This document shows positions 57,642-64,000 of a stretch of 64,000 nucleotides of DNA, one piece after another. Positions within the stretch are counted from its first letter, which is position 1, and every line of letters begins with the position of its first letter. The stretch is from Petrimonas sulfuriphila (GTDB lineage: Bacteria > Bacteroidota > Bacteroidia > Bacteroidales > Dysgonomonadaceae), in assembly GCA_038561985.1 (NCBI GenBank), contig CP073276.1, positions 496,001-560,000 on the forward strand. Reading direction: 5' to 3'. Under the pieces are notes generated by a model. The model made no database searches. It saw only the letters and a program-made list of their open reading frames with translations, and was not told where the DNA came from. A program made the position numbers and the translations under genes.

Positions 57642-58778
57642 ATGAGTAATTATAAAAGTTTAAGCAGAAGGAAGTTTCTTGGGAAAAGTGGTTTACTCCT
57701 GACAGGAATGAATATTTCTGCAATATCAAAAATCCAGGCTAGTCAGTCAACTTTCTTTGAAAATGACGAAGTCCCGTTAATACATGCAACAGATTTGTAC
57801 CATACACATGGGGATCCTGACGACCATTGGGATCTTGCAAGCATATACTCTTTAGCGTTTACAAAAGATATTAATCTGAAGGGTATCTTAATAGACTTTC
57901 CTCCAAAACGTAGGTTAGGCGACCCTGATGTGATGGGAGTTGCTCAATTGAATTACATAACTGGAATGCCTATCTCAACAATTATTGGAACTCCTTATCC
58001 AATGGAACACAGGAATGATGTTCAATCGTATGCTTCAAAAATAGATCATCAAGGTATTCAATGGGTAATAGATACGCTTAAAAAATCTCCTACACCTGTT
58101 GTTATTAATATTGTAGGTGCTGCAACAGATATTGCTGTTGCAGCAAAAAAAGAGCCAAACTTATTTCATGAAAAATGTAGATCCATATATCTAAATGCCG
58201 GATCAGCAAATAATGGAAAAGATAATAAACTGGAATTCAATGTAAAATTAAATCCTTCAGCGTTTGCTGCGATATTTGATATTGATTGTCCAATTTATTG
58301 GCTTCCATGCTGGAATGAAACAGAGATTCATGAAGTTGGAGAATATGGATCATATTTTCGTTTTCTCCAAAATGATATACTACCTCATTTGCCAGATAGA
58401 CTACAGAATTATTTTCTTTTCATGCTTGGCCAAAAGAAAAGTCATAAATGGCTAAATTATCTCATTAATGACGTTGAACATGATCTGTTGGAATACTACA
58501 ATAAAATGAATAGAAATATGTGGTGTATAGCTGGTTTTTTATATGCAGCTGGAAAGAAAGTCACATGCAATGGTGAAATTGTTTCTTTACACTCAAAAGA
58601 GAAATCAGTATTTTCATTTATCCCAATAGACGTCAATGCCAATGATGATGGCTTTACTCAATGGCAGTTAGATACGACATCGCAAAAAAGATATATTTTT
58701 CATGTTGACGACATTGAAAATTATCAAACTGCAATGACCATTGCGCTTAAGAATCTACTATTAAATTTACCAAAATAA
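57642..58778 (+). CDS. Nucleoside-hydrolase-like protein with Tat-type signal, second copy
   Basis: A 378-residue protein starting SNYKSLSRRKFLGKSGLLLTG, a twin-arginine type signal. The mature part has IHATDLYHTHGDPDDHWDLASIYSLAF, a rearranged form of the nucleoside hydrolase aspartate motif, and then INIVGAATDIAVAAKKEP and FNVKLNPSAFAAIFDIDCPIYWLPCWNE, like the later part of that fold. It is diverged from the gene before it. Both would act in the periplasm or at the surface on the substrate brought in by SusCD. An IS3 element has inserted about 45 bp after its stop. Confidence 0.75.
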   Translation: MSNYKSLSRRKFLGKSGLLLTGMNISAISKIQASQSTFFENDEVPLIHATDLYHTHGDPDDHWDLASIYSLAFTKDINLKGILIDFPPKRRLGDPDVMGVAQLNYITGMPISTIIGTPYPMEHRNDVQSYASKIDHQGIQWVIDTLKKSPTPVVINIVGAATDIAVAAKKEPNLFHEKCRSIYLNAGSANNGKDNKLEFNVKLNPSAFAAIFDIDCPIYWLPCWNETEIHEVGEYGSYFRFLQNDILPHLPDRLQNYFLFMLGQKKSHKWLNYLINDVEHDLLEYYNKMNRNMWCIAGFLYAAGKKVTCNGEIVSLHSKEKSVFSFIPIDVNANDDGFTQWQLDTTSQKRYIFHVDDIENYQTAMTIALKNLLLNLPK

Positions 58779-58834
58779 AAGAACGAATTAAGATAAAAAG
58801 AAATTGGACTTGCAAACTTAATTGAGACAAAAAG

Positions 58835-59728
58835 TTAAGCGACATTTTTAATTGATTCTTTTTTAATATTATACTGATTCCAAAATTCATCAATGGTTAA
58901 GTTTCCCAATGCTGAGAATCTTCTTTTATGATTATACCAGGATTCAATATATTCAAATACATACAAGCGCATTTGCTCTCTTGTTTTGAGTTTGGTACCA
59001 TAGACCAATTCAGATTTGAAAGTTTTGAAAAAGCTTTCAGCCACGGCATTATCCCAACAATTTCCCTTTCCACTCATACTTTGTTCCAGCTTCAAGGATT
59101 TCAACAGATTGACAGTTTGTTTGCAAGCATATTGTATGCCCCGGTCAGAATGAAATATCATTCCTTCTCCAAAAGGTCTGTTCCTATTGGCCATCCTGAT
59201 GGCCGGAACTACGGTATGGGATGCATTCATATGATCGCTTATGGACCATCCGATCAGTTTGCGGTCAAAAAGATCCAGCACACAGGTCAGATAAAGAAAT
59301 CCATCCTTACACGGAATATACGTCAGGTCAGAGACACACGCTTTCACAGGCTCATTCTGATTAAATTCGCGATTCAACAGATTTGGAGCAACCTTATAGT
59401 TGTGAGAGGCATCCGTCGTCACTTTGAATCGTCTCGAGAGTTTGCTGCGCAAGCCCATTTTCCTCATGTGGCATGCTACAGTGGTTCTCGAGACAGGAGT
59501 TCCGGATACCTGCAAATCCTTTGCCAGCCGGGGGCTTCCATTGCGTCCCCTGGCTGCAAAATATGCATCCCTGATCTTTTCGTCCAGCTCCATATATTTG
59601 CGCTTACGTTGGCCCTCCGGATCTTTAAGCCAGCGGTAATAACTGCTCCTGGGGACTTTCAGTACTCTGCACATCACCTCGACCGTCCATTGTTTCGAGT
59701 TATATTCCTTTATAAAGAGATAGATCAA
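58835..59728 (-). CDS. IS3-family transposase OrfB
   Basis: A 297-residue catalytic part with an integrase-core (rve) domain. The DDE residues are in ACVSDLTYI, IFHSDRGIQYAC and AVAESFFKTFKSEL. The N-terminal helix region (WTVEVMCRVLKVPRSSYYRWL) is the usual HTH_21-like segment. Its nominal start is a TTG. It is more likely made as an OrfAB fusion by -1 frameshifting at the A7 run upstream. Confidence 0.92.
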   Translation of the reverse strand: MIYLFIKEYNSKQWTVEVMCRVLKVPRSSYYRWLKDPEGQRKRKYMELDEKIRDAYFAARGRNGSPRLAKDLQVSGTPVSRTTVACHMRKMGLRSKLSRRFKVTTDASHNYKVAPNLLNREFNQNEPVKACVSDLTYIPCKDGFLYLTCVLDLFDRKLIGWSISDHMNASHTVVPAIRMANRNRPFGEGMIFHSDRGIQYACKQTVNLLKSLKLEQSMSGKGNCWDNAVAESFFKTFKSELVYGTKLKTREQMRLYVFEYIESWYNHKRRFSALGNLTIDEFWNQYNIKKESIKNVA

Positions 59729-60033
59729 CGATCTCTCTTGGAGATGATGCTCAAAGCTTTTTTTAATATGTCCCGCTCCGTTTCAGCCTCGCCAAGGCGT
59801 TTTTCCAGTTCAGCAATCCTTTTGGTATCTTCACTTAATGACTGGACACCGTGTCCGGGGAAACTGGCTTCTCCTTTCTGCTGGTATTCTTTCCGCCAAC
59901 GATATAAAAGAAAGGGGGCAATACCCAATTCCTGTGCAAGCTCGGAAATATTCTTGCGTTCTAAACTGAGTTTGACCGCATTCTCTTTGAATGCCTTGTC
60001 AAAATGGGTTCTTTGTTTTCTCATATTACACAA
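59725..60033 (-). CDS. IS3-family transposase OrfA
   Basis: A 102-residue protein with a helix-turn-helix (KAFKENAVKLSLERKNISELAQELGIAPFLLYRWRKEYQQKG) and a C-terminal leucine-zipper-like helix (RIAELEKRLGEAETERDILKKAL). It binds the IS ends. Its 3' end contains the A7 slippery run and it overlaps orfB by 4 bp. Confidence 0.9.
   Translation of the reverse strand: MCNMRKQRTHFDKAFKENAVKLSLERKNISELAQELGIAPFLLYRWRKEYQQKGEASFPGHGVQSLSEDTKRIAELEKRLGEAETERDILKKALSIISKRDR
59758..59764 (-). other. Programmed -1 frameshift site of the IS3 element
   Basis: On the minus strand the orfA frame reads TTA AAA AAA GCT, an A7 run in slippery register. A -1 slip joins OrfA to the OrfB frame, which is open upstream of the nominal TTG start. 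Confidence 0.7.
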
Positions 60034-60065
60034 AAATAAGCGTTTATGCTTAACTCTGTGTCCCG

Positions 60066-60581
60066 GCTAAGTTAGTAATTCCAAAAAGGAATATACTGCG
60101 AGTGGGAACATGGGGCAGTACGAAGAATGGAGAAGAGCGTTTGGTGCCGGTATGCGGTTCACTTAAGGATAACCTCTTGAAGTATCTGCATTACAGGAAT
60201 ATGTTGCCTATCAAGGGTATAAACTACGCTGAACATGCTTTCTTTGTAAAACTTAATGGAGACGCGGTCTCTTCAGCAAATGCTTATCGATGGTTCAAAA
60301 AGGTATATACACGCTGTGGCATTGCGTATCGGGGGGAACACTTCGGTCCACGCGTTCATGATCTGAGACATACCATGGCAGCTCATTCACTTGTAAAGAT
60401 GATAGGGGAAGAGATGGATATCTATGCTGCACTTCCGTTGTTGGCCGCGTGCCTTGGGCATAAGACTCTAACTGCAACAGAAGGATATGTGCGCCTCACA
60501 TGTAGTGAATATCCCGACCTATTGCGGCAGTGCTCATCTTTGAACAACTTTATATATGGCAAAGAAGATGGCATCGAATGA
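60066..60581 (+). pseudogene. Truncated tyrosine recombinase (second gene of a recombinase trio)
   Basis: The frame is open from the edge of the IS3 element to 60581 but only the C-terminal catalytic half remains. It keeps TKNGEERLVPV, the HxxR box (VHDLRHTMAAH), the later histidine (CLGHKTLTATEGY) and the tyrosine. The N-terminal DNA-binding domain and the first catalytic arginine are missing, so it cannot be active alone. It overlaps the next recombinase by 26 bp, as the middle and last genes do in RIT (recombinase-in-trio) elements. The IS3 insertion or an adjacent deletion removed the front. Confidence 0.8.
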
Positions 60582-61596
60582 CTTCGCAAAACAACTCTCA
60601 AGATTCCTGGGTACATATCTGCCCCACGAAAGGAATGTCAGTCCCAATACGGTGTCTGCTTATCGAGATGCGTTTATATCTTTCCTTTTATACTTGAGAG
60701 ATGAAAAGCATATTAAAGCAGACAAGGTTACACTTGCTGATACAAACAGGGATAATATCATCGGATACCTGCAATGGCTGATTGACAAGCAAGGCTGCAG
60801 TATTGCAACCCGGAACAACAGGCTGGCTGCTGTCAGATCCTTCGTGTCATATCTCCAGTACGACAGTGTGGAGCATATGGACCAGTGGCAAAGAATCCTG
60901 GCAATCAGAGGACTGAAAAAGGGACACACAACTCCCTCGCACTTCACCAAAGAAGGGATAAAACTCTTGCTTGAACAGCCGGACACGACCGACCCGAGGG
61001 AACTGAGGCATCTTGCAATACTTGCCTTGATGTATGATACCGGTTGCCGGGTTCAGGAACTCGCTGACTTGACGATAGAATCATTGAGAATACAATGTAA
61101 ACCATACTCAATCAAAATCTATGGAAAGGGGCGGAAAACGAGGATCGTGCCTTTATGTGAACATGTCGTTGATATCCTGACCAAATACATGATCTGCTAT
61201 CACGTTGATACGGATATCGGTAAAAAGAATCCACTCTTTTGCAATAGCTCGAGGAACAAACTCACAAGAGCAGGTATAACGTATATACTGAAAAAATATG
61301 CTGTAATGGCTCGAATAAGCAATCCGAATCTCATTCCCGAGATCACGAGTTGCCATCAACTGCGACATAGTCGGGCAATGCACCTTCTTCAATCAGGGGT
61401 CAACCTTGTATGGATACGGGACTTATTGGGACACTCCTCCATACAGACAACTGAGATATATGCGAGAGCCGACTCGAAACAGAAAAGAGAGGCTATTGAA
61501 AAGGCATCTGAAAATCTCACTCCTTCTGGTGTTATTGGAGAATGGGTTGATAATAATGACTTGATCTCATGGCTCAAAGGACTCGGTAAGAAATGA
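60556..61596 (+). CDS. Tyrosine recombinase/integrase (third gene of a recombinase trio)
   Basis: A 346-residue recombinase that appears complete. The N-terminal SAM-like core-binding domain covers about 10-110. The catalytic residues are all present: arginine in YDTGCRVQELADL, the beta-hairpin lysine in YGKGRKTRIVPL, HxxR in SCHQLRHSRAMHLL, histidine in LLGHSSIQTTEIY and the tyrosine nucleophile in the same block. It overlaps the truncated gene upstream by 26 bp. Its 3' end is followed after 2 bp by a long imperfect palindrome that may be an end of the element. Confidence 0.88.
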   Translation: MAKKMASNDFAKQLSRFLGTYLPHERNVSPNTVSAYRDAFISFLLYLRDEKHIKADKVTLADTNRDNIIGYLQWLIDKQGCSIATRNNRLAAVRSFVSYLQYDSVEHMDQWQRILAIRGLKKGHTTPSHFTKEGIKLLLEQPDTTDPRELRHLAILALMYDTGCRVQELADLTIESLRIQCKPYSIKIYGKGRKTRIVPLCEHVVDILTKYMICYHVDTDIGKKNPLFCNSSRNKLTRAGITYILKKYAVMARISNPNLIPEITSCHQLRHSRAMHLLQSGVNLVWIRDLLGHSSIQTTEIYARADSKQKREAIEKASENLTPSGVIGEWVDNNDLISWLKGLGKK

Positions 61597-61598
61597 AT

Positions 61599-61675
61599 AT
61601 TATGTAAAGTCCAAATGTGAAGCATGTTTGTAATATGCCGATAATCAATATGCTTTGCACTGGACTTTACATAAT
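61599..61675. repeat. Long imperfect palindrome after the recombinase gene
   Basis: Outer arms ATTATGTAAAGTCCA (61599-61613) and TGGACTTTACATAAT (61661-61675) are exact complements. Inner segments match partly (GTGAAGCAT against the complement of ATGCTTTGCAC). It starts 2 bp after the stop at 61596. It may be the terminal inverted structure of the recombinase-trio element or a terminator. Confidence 0.6.
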
Positions 61676-61697
61676 TAATTTGTTGTCATAACCTTTT

Positions 61698-61717
61698 TTA
61701 TGGAAAGCTTTCCATAA
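61698..61717. repeat. Perfect 20 bp palindrome
   Basis: TTATGGAAAGCTTTCCATAA reads the same on both strands with no loop. It lies in a gene-free 438 bp stretch between the recombinase and the intron remnant. Possible operator or recombination site; nothing nearby decides. Confidence 0.5.
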
Positions 61718-61808
61718 TAAAGGAAAAAGCTATCGTATGCAAAACAGAAAAACAATTTTTGAAAATGAAAAAAACTAACGAAAATATCTTTATTTTTGCT
61801 CAGAATTT

Positions 61809-61885
61809 ACTGTATTCCTGTTCCCGAAAATACTGTAGGTAATGTTCCCAAAAACACTGTACAGGATTTTCCCATTTTCACTGTA
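61809..61885. repeat. Tandem 23-24 bp repeats (ACTGTA/TTCCC array)
   Basis: ACTGTA occurs at 61809, 61832, 61856 and 61880, each pair separated by a TTCCC-containing A/T-rich block (TGTTCCCGAAAA, TGTTCCCAAAAA, TTTTCCCATTTT). Periods are 23, 24 and 24 bp. Multiple short direct repeats of this kind mark the ends of IS21-family elements or act as iterons. A TATTTTTG promoter-like box is just upstream at 61791-61798. Confidence 0.55.
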
Positions 61886-61894
61886 TTTTTAATT

Positions 61895-62004
61895 CCTGTT
61901 TACAATTATACTTTCGAAGCGTAAGTTGTAATCCATTAACTTCAACTCTCTGAATGATCTTTAGCTTCTGATACTTGCTCCATTGACGCCTTTTCTCTTG
62001 TCAT
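61895..62004 (-). pseudogene. Broken IS orfA remnant
   Basis: On the minus strand an ATG at 62004 starts MTREK. After a single-base frame change the sequence continues RRQWSKYQKLKIIQRVEVNG, then LQLTLRKYNC, resembling the N-terminus of transposase OrfA proteins of Bacteroidetes (KRRxWSxxxKLxII...). It stops near the 24 bp repeat array. Only about 40 residues survive, and no catalytic gene follows. Confidence 0.4.
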
Positions 62005-62034
62005 AATTTTACAAAATTAAAGTGTCAAACTGAT

Positions 62035-62331
62035 TTGCCAAATTTATTTCGTGTTATTGGGGGGTTGATACACAGGCGTCACACCAACAAGTCACACGGA
62101 TGGATCAAGAACAAGTACTTCCACACGGTGGGAAAAAGGAAGTGGGTATTTGCCGAAATCGCTAAAAAGGAAGGAAACAAAAAAGCCTTAACATTAAGGA
62201 ATATGGCGGATATTCCGATCACGTGCCACCTGGAAATCAAGATGGAGGCGAACCTGTTTGACGCTGATTGGTACGGGTACTTTGAAACAAGAAAGACTGC
62301 AAGGCTTCGTTACGCTCTAGCGAACGTATAA
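62035..62331 (+). pseudogene. Group II intron maturase, C-terminal fragment
   Basis: The 98-codon frame resembles the C-terminal tail of group II intron reverse transcriptase/maturases from about base 62060 on: RRHTNKSHGWIKNKYFHTVG, then RKWVFAEIAKKEG and EIKMEANLFDADWYGYFETR. In complete proteins this region follows the X domain, near the DNA-binding/HNH part. The reverse transcriptase and X domains are missing, so it is a truncated relic. The first few residues before the match come from unrelated sequence. It is followed by the intron's domain V. Confidence 0.75.
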
Positions 62332-62340
62332 TTTTATTGG

Positions 62341-62475
62341 GCATAGACTTGAAAAGTCTATGATCCGGTTTAATTTCGTGAGAATTAAACTTTGTATCAC
62401 TTGAGCCGTATGCGGGGAAACTCGCACGTACGGTTCTTAAAGGAGAAAGTGGGGATAACCCTGCCGATTTACTTA
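62341..62475 (+). ncRNA. Group II intron 3' region with domain V and VI
   Basis: Domain V is at 62403-62436: GAGCCGTATG, a GGGGAAACTC cap region and CACGTACGGTTC, which fold into the characteristic 34-nt hairpin with the catalytic triad and GAAA tetraloop. Upstream are two perfect hairpins, CATAGACTT/AAGTCTATG (62342-62362) and GTTTAATT/AATTAAAC. Downstream, GTGGGGATAACCCTGCCG fits domain VI; the exact intron end is uncertain. Domains I-III are absent, so it cannot splice. Confidence 0.8.
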
Positions 62476-62636
62476 ATAAATTCATTTTTCGTTATGTATA
62501 TCTGCAAGATTTTATACATTTATGCTATAAAGCTTGCAGAAAAATATGTTAGAAAAGTCCAAACTCGATGGTCAGAGTTCACTTTTTTCATTGGAAAGTA
62601 CGTTGAGCCATAAGTACTCGTTATTTATTTTACTGA

Positions 62637-62894
62637 TATACAAAATTTACGTTCAACTCTGTTTGTTATGACAATCAAAGCTTTTTTCCTGGGCTTGTGC
62701 ATAGCCAGGTGCTGGAACTTTTCCTTGAAAAACGAACCTTTCATCTGGCAGGCGACCCATAAGACTTATACCAAATTAAATACAGGTACTTGTTGCCTTT
62801 AGTGGAACAGGACAGAGCAGGCCTGAGGCACAATAGCCTAAAGTCGATCCTGAGAAACGTAAGAGAGACTTATATCAAAAAAACGCGTTGCTAA
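62637..62894 (+). pseudogene. Unidentified broken reading frame
   Basis: After a stop at 62634-62636 the frame reads protein-like to 62894 except for one TAA at 62760. It includes FFPGLVHSQVLELFLEKRTF and, past the stop, DLYQIKYRYLLPLVEQDRAG, then LRHNSLKSILRNVRETYIKK. The residue content looks like real coding sequence, but I recognise no family. The end overlaps the C-terminus of the ATPase gene on the other strand. It may be one more fragment of a mobile element. Confidence 0.3.
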
Positions 62895-64000
62895 CCAATG
62901 TTTATACATCGGATCCAAAAAACGAATGCCACCCTGCATCTCATCGATGATATCCAGGTCGATAAGACGCTTTTTCAACTGAATCACATTGGCAGAAGTC
63001 CCCAAGTCATATTTTGCCAGCGTAGCTTTTGAAGTTAACTGTTTTTCATTATTCAATATAGCTTTCAGTAATGACAATTGCCTTGTACTCAATAGATCAG
63101 TCATATTCACAAAAAGCAGACTGAGCTGGTTGATAATATCATCAAACGCATTTTCCACAATAGGCAAAGTAACACGTTTGACCGTTCGAAACCATACCTG
63201 TTGTGCTAACTGCTGCACGTAATAAGAATGATTATCAGCCAGTAGAGCAATCCGTTCAGCCTCCTCCGGGAAAATCTCTTTTTGGGTGTCGACAAAACGT
63301 TTTTGAATAAACGAAACCCAATTGGAGGTCGGTATTTTTTCTAAAAACAGGATATCTCCAAATTTGTAGAAAGGCATGGAGTAATTCGAAAAAACATCCA
63401 GCAACATATGCTGTTTACTCCCATACAAACAATAGGCTGTCTTTTGATGGGTCTGCCAATGCGCCCGCAGTTTCCGCTGAAATACATCAGAATGTTCAAA
63501 CGACGCGATATTCTGAAACTCATCAATACAGACGACAATACTCAAATCTTTTTTTTGGGCTATATTCTCCGCCAGGTTGAGAATGTCGTCGGGATGCTTT
63601 TGTAACTCTTCCCAGCCAATAGAAAAAGATATCTTGCTCTGCTTGTCGGGAGAAAAAGAAACTTGCGGCATAAGCTGCTTCAAAAAAAATCGGGTGTGTT
63701 TCACTAAATCATCCCATCCGGAAGAGGTTGCTTTCAACACTTCGTTTGCCAATAACAGGTAAAACTCATACTCACTCCGAATGTTGAAAACATCCATATG
63801 CACGACCTTAAGCTTCTTGTTTTCCTGAGTTGCCAACAAGGATGCCATCTTTACTAAAGACGTTTTACCCCAACGGCGAGGCGATATGATCATGGTATTG
63901 ACAAGCGAATTGAAATTATTTTTCAACCGTTCCAACTCTTTTTCCCTATCTGTAAAATCGATACGTTGAGGTAATTTCCCATAAACAAATGGTGTATTCA
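62838..64000 (-). CDS. AAA-type ATPase (archaeal-ATPase-like), cut by the window edge
   Basis: A P-loop ATPase of about 387 residues, open to the last base. The edge reads (A)TG AAT ACA..., so only the first base of a probable start codon is missing, giving NTPFVYGKLPQRIDFTDRE at the N-terminus. Walker A is IISPRRWGKTSLVK and Walker B is SIVVCIDEFQNI. The C-terminal part has a winged-helix (TSKATLAKYDLGTSANVIQLKKRLIDLDIIDEMQGGIRFLDP). Such ATPases are common in Bacteroidetes and archaea in many copies; their function is unclear, possibly mobile-element or defence related. Confidence 0.85.
   Translation of the reverse strand, partial: NTPFVYGKLPQRIDFTDREKELERLKNNFNSLVNTMIISPRRWGKTSLVKMASLLATQENKKLKVVHMDVFNIRSEYEFYLLLANEVLKATSSGWDDLVKHTRFFLKQLMPQVSFSPDKQSKISFSIGWEELQKHPDDILNLAENIAQKKDLSIVVCIDEFQNIASFEHSDVFQRKLRAHWQTHQKTAYCLYGSKQHMLLDVFSNYSMPFYKFGDILFLEKIPTSNWVSFIQKRFVDTQKEIFPEEAERIALLADNHSYYVQQLAQQVWFRTVKRVTLPIVENAFDDIINQLSLLFVNMTDLLSTRQLSLLKAILNNEKQLTSKATLAKYDLGTSANVIQLKKRLIDLDIIDEMQGGIRFLDPMYKHWLATRFFDISLSYVSQDRL

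Larger units (their letters stand above)
58824..60064 (-). mobile_element. IS3-family insertion sequence
   Basis: An element of about 1.24 kb with orfA and orfB in minus orientation. Near-matching ends are GACAAAAAGTTAAGC (58826-58840) and, inverted, GACACAGAGTTAAGC (60048-60062), 13 of 15 identical. Exact ends and target duplication could not be fixed. Both frames are open and the frameshift site is present, so it may be active. It separates the nucleoside-hydrolase locus from the recombinase remnants. Confidence 0.82.

Noticed and set aside
58803-58823. Sequence TTGGACTTGCAAACTTAATT near the left IS3 end, resembling the recombinase-side palindrome arm TGGACTTTACATAATTAATT.
   Set aside because: The match is short and gapped; it could be the lost left end of the trio element but cannot be supported.

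Overview
The window comes from a member of the Bacteroidetes, most likely the Bacteroidales. Promoters match the Bacteroidetes TAnnTTTG -7 element rather than the E. coli -10. There is a SusC/SusD pair with an ECF sigma/FecR regulator, a secreted protease with a type IX secretion sorting tail, DUF4271 beside hemD, and BlaI/M56-TonB regulators. [FeFe]-hydrogenase maturases and tyrosine phenol-lyase suggest an anaerobic, amino-acid-using fermenter, perhaps of the Dysgonomonadaceae; the family assignment is inference.

Layout. 1-2841: hydG (5' end cut by the window), hydF and hydE, which build the H-cluster of [FeFe]-hydrogenase. They converge on tyrosine phenol-lyase (2790-4169, minus), with a 52 bp 3' overlap. 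4360-5786: a two-gene radical SAM/SPASM-lipoprotein system of unknown function. 5889-9031: trmD and an outer-membrane beta-barrel receptor. 9286-12434: a split LysO-type exporter followed by two paralogous membrane metallophosphoesterases. 12438-19043: mixed housekeeping genes (murF, a C1 peptidase, an RNase H, a TatD hydrolase, yidD, rnpA). 19178-23662: hemD, DUF4271, a LOG protein, metK and a HAD phosphatase, with a SAM-II type riboswitch in the metK leader. 23843-28739: an NlpC/P60-LysM lipoprotein, prfB with its programmed +1 frameshift, and a DUF2400 protein. An IS1182-family element with an 8 bp target duplication lies between the native prfB promoter and its start codon.

28820-37589: a type IX-secreted trypsin-like protease, a minus-strand operon (recR, membrane protein, GNAT, tsaC-like, ClC channel), and serC/serA. 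37661-43818: blaI with a dyad operator over its promoter, two tandem M56 peptidase-TonB fusions carrying two and four TonB domains, and a TPR protein. 43845-49180: PBP1A and the TldE/TldD pair. 49435-58778: an ECF sigma, FecR anti-sigma, SusC, SusD and two nucleoside-hydrolase-like proteins, probably an uptake locus for a nucleoside-like substrate. Base composition turns AT-rich inside susC, suggesting the barrel and cargo genes were exchanged while the signalling front end stayed.

58800-64000 is a graveyard of mobile DNA: an intact-looking IS3 element, a truncated and a complete tyrosine recombinase (remnant of a recombinase-in-trio element), a long palindrome, a 24 bp repeat array, a broken transposase orfA, the 3' part of a group II intron (maturase tail plus domain V), an unidentified broken reading frame, and an AAA ATPase gene cut by the window edge. 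No rRNA, tRNA or CRISPR array was recognised.
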